A stretch of 40,031 nucleotides of DNA, taken from the NCBI RefSeq assembly GCF_030268885.1, contig NZ_BSSA01000047.1:1-40031 (forward strand). The letters are read 5' to 3'. Below the pieces are notes generated by a model, which worked only from the letters and a program-made list of their open reading frames with translations, was not told the DNA's origin and did not search any database. This DNA is from Kitasatospora phosalacinea (lineage in GTDB: Bacteria > Actinomycetota > Actinomycetes > Streptomycetales > Streptomycetaceae). This document shows positions 31,320 through 40,031 of this stretch, one piece after another. The position numbers were made by a program, and so were the translations under genes. Each line of letters starts with the position of its first letter. Positions within the stretch are counted from its first letter, which is position 1.

Positions 31320-31376
31320 CGGTGCTCCAGCGGGCTCGGTGGGGGCCTGGTGTCCCCCGTCGGGAGAATCTTTACC

Positions 31377-31402
31377 GGAGCCGCACAGGCTCCGTACGGA
31401 GC
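31377..31402. promoter_or_regulatory. overlapping inverted repeats upstream of rimP
   Basis: GGAGCC-gcaca-GGCTCC (31377-31393) and the perfect palindrome GCTCCGTACGGAGC (31389-31402) share the same GCTCC segment, so only one can form at a time. Another repeat, ACGGT/ACCGT, follows just downstream. They lie in the 228-bp region between the divergent lipoprotein and rimP genes. Confidence 0.45.
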
Positions 31403-31478
31403 TTGGACGGTACCCGACCGTTGTGAGGTTCCTCGCAGGGGGTGCGGGCGGTCCGGGTCGGAATCGGCGGTTCGGGGG

Positions 31479-31507
31479 TTGACCCGATAGGCTTCGCGAT
31501 GAGTTAG
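31479..31507 (+). promoter_or_regulatory. possible promoter of the rimP operon
   Basis: TTGACC at 31479-31484 is a good -35 hexamer. The best -10 candidate, GAGTTA at 31502-31507 with 17-bp spacing, is poor. It would place the start site about 35 bases before rimP. This is a weak prediction. Confidence 0.3.
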
Positions 31508-31547
31508 CACCTTCGACAACAGCAGACGCGGCCGAGGAGTCACCCGG

Positions 31548-32090
31548 ATGAGCACCACCCCCACCGACCGGCTGCGCGCTTTGTTGGAGCCGCTGGCAGC
31601 CGAGGCCGGGCTCGACCTGGAAGAGGTCAAGGTGACCCAGGCCGGCAGCCGCCGCCAGGTGCAGGTCGACGTGGACGCCGACGGCGGCGTCGACCTCGAC
31701 GCGATCGCCGAGTTCTCCCGCCTGGTCGGCCAGGCGCTGGACGAGTCCGACCTGATGGGCGAGGCCCCGTACCTGCTGGAGGTCGGCTCCCCGGGCGCCG
31801 AGCGCCCGCTGAACGAGCCGCGGCACTGGCGCCGGGCGACCGGCCGGCTGGCGGCGGTCAAGCTGGTGGACGGCGCGGAGCTGACCGCGCGGGTGCTGGA
31901 GAGCGACGAGGACGGCGTGCTGGTCGAGGTGCAGCCGGTCAAGGGGCGCGGCCGCCCCAAGGAGCGCCGACTGGAGTTCGCGGAGATCGCGCGGGCCCGG
32001 GTGCAGGTCGAGTTCAACCGCAAGGACGAGGAACTGCTCGACGCCGCCGCCGACATCGCGGACGTGGACGAAGAGGAAGAGGAGGCGTAG
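31548..32090 (+). CDS. rimP: ribosome maturation factor RimP
   Basis: A 180-residue protein required for 30S subunit maturation. The N-terminal domain shows LLEPLAAEAGLDLEEVKV and VDVDADGGVDLDAIAEFSRLV; the SPGAERPL motif (about 84-91) is the family signature. The C-terminal SH3-like domain ends in an acidic tail (DVDEEEEEA). ATG 31548 follows GAGGAG at 31534-31539. It is the first gene of the translation cluster; nusA starts 2 bp after its stop. Confidence 0.95.
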   Translation: MSTTPTDRLRALLEPLAAEAGLDLEEVKVTQAGSRRQVQVDVDADGGVDLDAIAEFSRLVGQALDESDLMGEAPYLLEVGSPGAERPLNEPRHWRRATGRLAAVKLVDGAELTARVLESDEDGVLVEVQPVKGRGRPKERRLEFAEIARARVQVEFNRKDEELLDAAADIADVDEEEEEA

Positions 32091-32092
32091 TC

Positions 32093-33094
32093 GTGGACAT
32101 CGACATGAGTGCCCTGCGCGGGCTGGTCACCGAGAAGGGCGTGCCGTTCGACCTGCTGGTCGAGTCGATCGAGTCGGCCCTCCTCATCGCGTACCACCGC
32201 ACCGAGGGCTCGCGCCGCCGGGCGCGGGTGGAGCTGAACCGCAAGACCGGCCACGTGACGGTCTGGGCGCTGGAGGACGCCTCCGAGCTGGAGGAGGGCG
32301 TCGAGCCGAAGGAGTTCGACGACACCCCGTCGGGCTTCGGCCGGATCGCCGCGTCCACCGCCAAGCAGGTCATCCTGCAGCGGCTGCGGGACGCCGCGGA
32401 CGACCAGACCTTCGGCGAGTACGCGGGCAAGGAGGGCGACATCGTCACCGGTGTCGTCCAGCAGGGCAACGACCCGAAGAGCGTGCTGGTCGACATCGGC
32501 AAGCTGGAGGCCATCCTGCCGCCGCAGGAGCAGGTCCCGGGCGAGGACTACCGGCACGGCACCCGGCTGAAGTGCTACGTGGTGGGCGTGCGGCGCGGTG
32601 TCCGCGGGCCGTCGGTGACGCTCTCGCGCACCCACCCGAACCTGGTGAAGCGGCTGTTCGCGCTGGAGGTCCCGGAGATCGCGGACGGCTCGGTGGAGAT
32701 CGCCGCGATCGCCCGCGAGGCCGGTCACCGCACCAAGATCGCGGTCTGGTCGCGCCGCCAGGGCCTGAACGCCAAGGGCGCCTGCATCGGCCCGAACGGC
32801 ATGCGGGTGCGCGGCGTGATGGCCGAGCTGCACGGCGAGAAGATCGACATCGTCGACTGGTCGGAGGACCCGGCCGAGATGGTCGCCGCCGCGCTGTCCC
32901 CCGCCCGGGTGACGAAGGTGGAGATCGTCGACCTGGCCCAGCGCTCCGCCCGGGTGATCGTGCCGGACTACCAGCTGTCGCTGGCGATCGGCAAGGAGGG
33001 GCAGAACGCCCGTCTGGCCGCGCGGCTCACCGGCTGGCGGATCGACATCCGTCCGGACACCGAGGCCCCGGCCCAGGAATCCTCGGACCGGTAG
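32093..33094 (+). CDS. nusA: transcription elongation/termination factor NusA
   Basis: A 333-residue RNA polymerase-binding factor that modulates pausing, termination and antitermination. It has the N-terminal polymerase-binding domain (about 1-105), an S1 domain (about 109-178, GDIVTGVVQQGNDPKSVLVDIG) and tandem KH domains (GACIGPNGMRVRGVMAEL and IGKEGQNARLAARLTGW). It lacks the C-terminal acidic repeats of enterobacterial NusA, as is normal in actinobacteria. GTG 32093 is coupled to rimP (2-bp gap). Confidence 0.96.
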   Translation: MDIDMSALRGLVTEKGVPFDLLVESIESALLIAYHRTEGSRRRARVELNRKTGHVTVWALEDASELEEGVEPKEFDDTPSGFGRIAASTAKQVILQRLRDAADDQTFGEYAGKEGDIVTGVVQQGNDPKSVLVDIGKLEAILPPQEQVPGEDYRHGTRLKCYVVGVRRGVRGPSVTLSRTHPNLVKRLFALEVPEIADGSVEIAAIAREAGHRTKIAVWSRRQGLNAKGACIGPNGMRVRGVMAELHGEKIDIVDWSEDPAEMVAAALSPARVTKVEIVDLAQRSARVIVPDYQLSLAIGKEGQNARLAARLTGWRIDIRPDTEAPAQESSDR

Positions 33095-33163
33095 CAACGT
33101 TGGCATGTGCCCCCGGGAATCTACTCGGCGGCGGTGAGTCCCTTCGGAGGGGTAGACTTGAAC

Positions 33164-33466
33164 GTGTCTGGCCGGACGCATGTCCGGGCATGCCCTGAAC
33201 GCACCTGCGTGGGCTGCCGCAAGCGCGCGGCCAAGCACGAGCTGCTGCGTGTCGTGGCGGGCGAGGGCGAGTGCGTCCCCGATCCCCGCGGCACTCTGCC
33301 GGGCCGGGGCGCGTATCTGCACCCCGACCCGAACTGCCTCGACCTCGCGGTCCGCCGCCGGGCGTTCCCCCGGGCCCTCAGGGCCCAGGGCGCGCTCGAC
33401 CCCGGCGCCCTGCGGGAGCACCTCGGGGCGGGAGCAGGTCCGGCCGACCGGCAGTCGGCCCACTGA
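33164..33466 (+). CDS. YlxR (DUF448) RNA-binding protein
   Basis: A small basic protein of the YlxR family (100 residues from GTG 33164), always found between nusA and infB. It has the signature ERTCVGCRKRAAKHELLR and DPRGTLPGRGAYLHPD. It probably binds RNA; a role in RNase P modulation has been described for family members. The start is open: TTG 33158 (two residues longer) has the better GGAGG spacing (33146-33150), while GTG 33164 has a TAGACT -10-like box just upstream. Starts further upstream are unlikely. Confidence 0.88.
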   Translation: MSGRTHVRACPERTCVGCRKRAAKHELLRVVAGEGECVPDPRGTLPGRGAYLHPDPNCLDLAVRRRAFPRALRAQGALDPGALREHLGAGAGPADRQSAH

Positions 33467-33565
33467 CGGGCCTCGCGCCCGGCAACACGCACCAGCGCAC
33501 GGCACGTGGTACGCCGCCGTGCGCCCCAGTCAGGTACCTCGCGAGATGGAAGTAGGTCGAGATTG

Positions 33566-33610
33566 CGATGAGCACTCGATGAGTACGCGATGAGTACGCC
33601 CATGAAGTAA
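33566..33610 (+). promoter_or_regulatory. tandem mini-ORF leader of infB
   Basis: Three 11-bp units (CGATGAGCACT, then CGATGAGTACG twice, from 33566, 33577 and 33588) sit in the 190-bp gap before infB. Because 11 is not a multiple of three, each unit opens a new frame: ATG 33568 reads MSTR-stop, ATG 33579 reads MSTR-stop and ATG 33590 reads MSTPMK-stop (ends 33610). Each stop overlaps the next start as ATGA. ATG 33546 also reads in frame into the second. This looks like a chain of coupled leader peptides. No strong ribosome-binding site precedes the first one. Confidence 0.55.
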
Positions 33611-33656
33611 CGGCAGTCCGGCGGACGAATACCCCGGACGCATAGACAGGAGCGAA

Positions 33657-36752
<3,096 letters not shown>

Positions 36753-36763
36753 CAGGTGCTGAA

Positions 36764-36808
36764 CCGGGGCCGGTCGGCGGGACGCTTTATCCCGTCGACC
36801 GGCCCCGG
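36764..36808 (+). terminator. terminator after infB
   Basis: A 19-bp stem with one G-T pair (36764-36782 with 36790-36808) and loop CGCTTTA starts 12 bases after the infB stop. It is one of the longest stems in the window. Confidence 0.92.
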
Positions 36809-36878
36809 CCGCGCTTGTTAGGGTCGGGGCAGTCGGAAAACCCTTCGAGGCTCCCAGGCCGGCCCAGGCCTGTCCCCC

Positions 36879-37175
36879 ATGTTCGTAGGAACACTCACCT
36901 TCGACCTGCTCCTCGGCGACGTGCACTCGCTCAAGGAGAAGCGGTCGATCGTGCGGCCCATCGTGGCCGAACTGCAGCGCAAGTACAGCGTGTGCGCCGC
37001 AGAGGTAGGCAACCAGGACCTGCACCGCAGGGCCGAGATCGGCTGTGCGGTGGTGTCCGGCGACGCCGGGTACGTCAGCGAGATCCTGGACAGCTGTGAG
37101 CGGCTCGTCGCCGGCCGCCCCGAGGTGGTGCTGCTCTCCGCGAGGAGGCGGTACCACCACGACGACGACGAATGA
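36879..37175 (+). CDS. DUF503 family protein
   Basis: A 98-residue protein of the DUF503 family (YlxP-like), conserved between infB and rbfA in many bacteria. The motifs HSLKEKRSIVRPIV and FDLLLGDV are typical. YlxP has been linked to ribosome assembly, but the exact role is not established. The C-terminus is acidic and histidine-rich (HHDDDE). ATG 36879 is the start; the ribosome-binding site is weak. Confidence 0.9.
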   Translation: MFVGTLTFDLLLGDVHSLKEKRSIVRPIVAELQRKYSVCAAEVGNQDLHRRAEIGCAVVSGDAGYVSEILDSCERLVAGRPEVVLLSARRRYHHDDDE

Positions 37176-37314
37176 CCTGCGGGAGTCACCACCGTCACAC
37201 CCGCACAGGACCGAGAGCGCCCACAAGGCTGGGCGCGGGCGGGTACGTTGGGGAGAGGGCCCCACCGGGTGAGGTCATGACCCGGGGTACGCGCCTACTG
37301 CACGAGGAGGCAAC

Positions 37315-37752
37315 GTGACCGACACCGCTAGGGCGCGCAAGCTCGCCGACCGCATCCAGGTGGTCGTGGCGGAGACCCTGCAGCGCCGGATCAAGGACCC
37401 GCGCCTGGGGTACGTCACCATCACCGACGCCCGGGTCACCGGGGACCTGCGCGAGGCCACCGTCTTCTACACCGTCTACGGTGACGAGACCGAGCGCGAG
37501 TCCAGCGCGGCCGCGCTGGAGAGCGCCAAGGGCATCCTGCGCTCCGAGGTCGGCAAGCAGACCGGGGTCCGGTTCACGCCGACCCTGACCTTCGTCGCCG
37601 ACGCCCTGCCGGACAACGCCCGGAACATCGACGACCTGCTGGACAAGGCCCGGCTCTCCGACGCCGCCGTCCGCACCGCCGCCGCCGGAGCCGCGTACGC
37701 GGGCGACGCCGACCCGTACAAGTCGTCCCGCGACGACGACGAGGACGAGTGA
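37315..37752 (+). CDS. rbfA: ribosome-binding factor A
   Basis: A 145-residue KH-fold protein that helps late maturation of the 30S subunit and cold adaptation. The N-terminus reads ARKLADRIQVVVAETLQRRIKDPRLGYVTITDARVTGDLREATVFYTV-like (positions about 5-55), and FVADALPDNARNIDDLLDKA is the C-terminal signature. An acidic tail (SRDDDEDE) follows. GTG 37315 has GAGGAGG at about 37300-37306. Its stop overlaps the DHH start by four bases (GTGA). Confidence 0.96.
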   Translation: MTDTARARKLADRIQVVVAETLQRRIKDPRLGYVTITDARVTGDLREATVFYTVYGDETERESSAAALESAKGILRSEVGKQTGVRFTPTLTFVADALPDNARNIDDLLDKARLSDAAVRTAAAGAAYAGDADPYKSSRDDDEDE

Positions 37753-38924
37753 CCGTGGCCGGGGAGCCGGCCGAGTCCGGCGCCGTGAGGGCGGTCTCCA
37801 CCGTTGAGGTGGAGACCGCCCTCGCGGTGCTTCCGGGCCCTCGCAGCGCGTCGTCGTCCGCCTCCGGGGCGGAGCCGGAGGCGGCGGGCGGGGCGGGCCG
37901 CTTCGAGGAGGAGTGGCGCCGCGCCCTCGAACTGGTCGCGGGCAGCGACGAGGTCGACCTGATCTGCCACATCTGCCCGGACGGCGACGCGCTCGGCTCG
38001 GCGCTGGCCGCCGCGCTGGCGCTGCGCGGCCTGGGCAAGCGGGTGCGGGTGTCGTTCGGCGACGACCCGCAGGTCATCCCCGAGTCGCTGTCCTTCCTGC
38101 CCGGGCAGGAGCTGATCGTCCCCGCCGCGGCGGTGCCCGCGGCGCCCGGGCTGGTGCTGGCCTTCGACGCCGCCTCCGAGGAGCGGCTCGGCCTGCTGCG
38201 GGACAGAGCCCTCGCGGCGGACGCGCTGGTGGTGTTCGACCACCACGCCTCCAACCCCGGCTTCGGCACCGTCCGGCTGATCGACCCGTCCGCGCCCGCC
38301 ACCGCCGTCCTGGTGGACGAGCTGCTGCGGCGGCTGCGGGTGCCGCTCGACCAGTCCATCGCGACCTGCCTGTACACCGGCATCGCCACCGACACCGGCT
38401 CGTTCAAGTACCGGGCCACCACGCCCGCCACCCACGAGATGGCCGGGCGGATGCTGGCCACCGGCATCCGGCAGGACCTGATCTCCCGGCAGCTGTGGGA
38501 CACCACCTCCTTCGGGTACCTCAAGGTGCTCGCCGGGGCGCTGGAGCGGGCCGCGTTCGAGCCCGAGGAGGCCGGCGGGCACGGGCTGGTGTGGACCTGG
38601 GTGCCGTACCAGGACCTGGCGCTGTTCGGCGTCACCGTCGAGGAGATCGAGGGCCTGATCGACGTGCTGCGCAAGCCCGCCGAGGCGGACGTCGCGCTGG
38701 TGCTCAAGCAGGACCCGGACGGCACGCTGCGCGGCTCCTGCCGCTCCCGCGGGGCGGTCGACGTCGCGGCGGCGTGCGCCCGGCTCGGCGGCGGCGGGCA
38801 CGTGTACGCGGCCGGGTTCAGCACCCGGGAGGCGGTGGCGGACGCCGTGCAGCGGTTCCGGACGGCGCTGGCCGAGGTCGCCGCGGCGGCGGAGGCGGAC
38901 CCCGCGGGGCCGGACGCGCGCTAG
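37749..38924 (+). CDS. DHH-family bifunctional oligoribonuclease/PAP phosphatase (NrnA-like)
   Basis: A 391-residue DHH/DHHA1 phosphoesterase that degrades nanoRNA and pAp in relatives. Motif I is CHICPDGDALGS (about 74-85), the DHH triad is in VVFDHHASNP (about 162-171), and the DHHA1 signature is GGGGHVYAAGF near the C-terminus (about 345-355). The annotated start GTG 37749 overlaps rbfA as GTGA, and the first 50 residues are low complexity. A 16-bp perfect hairpin lies at codons 13-25; GTG 37827 just after it is an in-frame alternative start. The conserved enzyme begins near residue 50. Confidence 0.93.
   Translation: MTVAGEPAESGAVRAVSTVEVETALAVLPGPRSASSSASGAEPEAAGGAGRFEEEWRRALELVAGSDEVDLICHICPDGDALGSALAAALALRGLGKRVRVSFGDDPQVIPESLSFLPGQELIVPAAAVPAAPGLVLAFDAASEERLGLLRDRALAADALVVFDHHASNPGFGTVRLIDPSAPATAVLVDELLRRLRVPLDQSIATCLYTGIATDTGSFKYRATTPATHEMAGRMLATGIRQDLISRQLWDTTSFGYLKVLAGALERAAFEPEEAGGHGLVWTWVPYQDLALFGVTVEEIEGLIDVLRKPAEADVALVLKQDPDGTLRGSCRSRGAVDVAAACARLGGGGHVYAAGFSTREAVADAVQRFRTALAEVAAAAEADPAGPDAR
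37787..37823 (+). promoter_or_regulatory. perfect 16-bp hairpin inside the 5' end of the DHH gene
   Basis: GAGGGCGGTCTCCACC (37787-37802) pairs perfectly with 37808-37823 around the loop GTTGA. With two G-U pairs the stem extends to 22 bp (37781 to 37829). A structure this strong is unusual inside coding sequence. It may be a terminator or attenuator after rbfA, or it may mean the true DHH start is at 37827. Confidence 0.75.
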
Positions 38925-39002
38925 GCTCGTGCGGTTCGGTGGTCGGGCCGCGGGAGCGGCCGCGCAGGGATGCGCCCGGGATTTCGAAATGATGATGAAG
39001 CG

Positions 39003-39908
39003 ATGAAGCGTAAAGGGACGGGCCCCGACGGGCTGGTCGTCGTCGACAAGCCGGAGGGCATCACCTCGCACGGCGTGGTCGCCAAGCTCCGCTGGCTGGC
39101 CGGGACGCGGAAGGTCGGCCACGCGGGCACCCTCGACCCGATGGCCACCGGCGTGCTGGTGATCGGCGTCGAACGGGCCACCCGGCTGCTCGGGCACCTG
39201 ATGCTCACCGCCAAGACCTACGAGGCGACGATCCGGCTCGGGCAGACCACGATCACCGACGACCGGGAGGGCGAGGTCACCGCCTCCGTCCCGGCCGACG
39301 GGGTGGCGCGCGCGGCGATCGACGCCGGGATCGCCGCACTGACCGGCGAGATCATGCAGGTGCCGTCCAAGGTCAGCGCGATCAAGATCGACGGGAAGCG
39401 CTCGTACGCCCGGGTGCGCGAGGGCGAGGACTTCGAGATCGCCGCCCGGCCCACCACGGTGCACTCCTTCACCCTGCACGGGGTGCGGCCCGCCGTCGCC
39501 GAGGACGGCACGCCGGTGCTCGACCTGGACGTCACCGTCGAGTGCTCCTCCGGCACGTACATCCGGGCGCTGGCCCGCGACCTGGGCGCCGGGCTCGGCG
39601 TCGGCGGCCACCTGACCGCGCTGCGGCGCACCAGGGTCGGGCCGTACGGGGTCGAGTCGGCGCGCACGCTGGAGCAGCTGGAGGAGAAGCTGGAGGTGCT
39701 GCCGATCGCCGAGGCCGCGGCGGCCGCCTTCCCGCGCTGGGACGTCGACGCCGACCAGGCCCGGCTGCTCTCCAACGGCATGCGGCTGGACGCGCCCGGG
39801 CTGGGCGTGGACGGGCCGGTGGCGGTCTTCGACCCGGACGGGCGGTTCCTGGCGCTGGTCGAGGAGAGCGGCGGCAAGGCCAAGCCGGTGGCGGTGTTCG
39901 TCGGCTGA
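39003..39908 (+). CDS. truB: tRNA pseudouridine(55) synthase
   Basis: A 301-residue pseudouridine synthase that modifies U55 of the tRNA T-loop. The catalytic Asp is D45 in GHAGTLDPMATGVL; VVDKPEGITSH at the N-terminus and SSGTYIRALARDLG are further family motifs. A C-terminal domain (about 240-301) is typical of the actinobacterial form. ATG 39003 is used; an earlier in-frame GTG-type start would add 11 residues without support. A five-codon frame (MMMKR) upstream ends in ATGA over this start. In streptomycetes ribF often follows, but it is not reached here. Confidence 0.95.
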   Translation: MKRKGTGPDGLVVVDKPEGITSHGVVAKLRWLAGTRKVGHAGTLDPMATGVLVIGVERATRLLGHLMLTAKTYEATIRLGQTTITDDREGEVTASVPADGVARAAIDAGIAALTGEIMQVPSKVSAIKIDGKRSYARVREGEDFEIAARPTTVHSFTLHGVRPAVAEDGTPVLDLDVTVECSSGTYIRALARDLGAGLGVGGHLTALRRTRVGPYGVESARTLEQLEEKLEVLPIAEAAAAAFPRWDVDADQARLLSNGMRLDAPGLGVDGPVAVFDPDGRFLALVEESGGKAKPVAVFVG

Positions 39909-40031
39909 GAAAGTGTGGGGTAATTGATCAACTGCGTGGCGTGATCGCTGGGGGTGGTCGTCGCGGTCGAGATGTCCGCGATGATCGCCGCCATGTGTGT
40001 CTGCGCGTGCAAGCCGTCCTACGAGTCGTCT
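39909..40031. other. unassigned window end after truB
   Basis: About 120 bases with no supported gene. Base composition is somewhat less GC-rich at the start (GGGGTAATTGATCAACTG). Several short frames stay open to the window end, including one from ATG 39998 or GTG 39954. This could be the 5' end of a further gene or of a mobile element. Nothing recognisable can be assigned. Confidence 0.3.

Noticed and set aside
28643..33505. A 1620-codon open frame on the minus strand
   Set aside because: It is antisense to nusA, ylxR and rimP and crosses several real genes in other frames; no domain is visible.
33566..33598. CRISPR-like short repeats
   Set aside because: Units are 11 bp without spacers; they are a tandem repeat in a leader.
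39954..40031. A truncated gene or transposase at the window edge
   Set aside because: Several frames are open but too short to recognise; no terminal repeat or domain can be seen.

Overview
The window is a very high-GC (well above 70% by eye) chromosomal segment with GTG and TTG starts, short intergenic gaps and stem-only terminators. Together with the gene content (DUF2637, DUF6986, DUF6278 and DUF4439 proteins and a rimP-nusA-ylxR-infB-DUF503-rbfA-DHH-truB cluster) this points to the family Streptomycetaceae (Streptomyces, Kitasatospora or a close relative). No phage, integrative element or CRISPR array is visible, and no complete insertion sequence. Most of the window is ordinary core chromosome with some lineage-specific genes.

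Layout. 1-164: the 5S rRNA that closes an rRNA operon, and its terminator. 198-2342: a perfect 22-bp palindrome followed by an overlapping NarL/DesK-type histidine kinase and response regulator pair. 2578-6482: a DUF2637 membrane protein, then a DUF6986 aldolase-like enzyme with a textbook promoter and an operator at the start site, then a YigZ/IMPACT protein. 6732-10750: three poorly characterised actinobacterial genes; the second ends in an Mrr-like nuclease fold whose catalytic residues look lost. 10946-14633: ZIP metal transporter, LysR regulator, EamA transporter, MarR regulator and a DUF2218 protein. This stretch holds a recent-looking duplication at the ZIP/LysR junction and an IdeR/DmdR-type iron box before DUF2218. 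14673-16516 (minus): a secreted GH18 chitinase-like enzyme with a DasR-type (dre) site in its promoter, then a PAP2 phosphatase. 16879-23762: a GABA-catabolism-like group of gabT, a membrane ATPase, a PucR regulator and an aldehyde dehydrogenase.

23886-27739 carries dxr, an RseP-type site-2 protease and ispG, so two MEP isoprenoid enzymes flank an intramembrane protease. 27804-31319 holds two GNAT proteins, an APH-fold protein with degenerate catalytic residues, and a Tat-type ferritin-like lipoprotein. 31548-39908 is the conserved translation/RNA cluster: ribosome maturation (rimP, rbfA), transcription elongation (nusA), initiation factor 2 (infB), a DHH-family nanoRNase/phosphatase and pseudouridine synthase (truB). 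The last ~120 bp are unassigned.

The most unusual regulatory signals are these: a chain of mini-ORFs in the infB leader, each overlapping the next through ATGA; a 16-bp perfect hairpin just inside the annotated start of the DHH gene; and the promoter/operator of the DUF6986 gene. I did not find a convincing complete new multi-gene system. The best candidate for unknown biology is the 6732-10255 gene pair.
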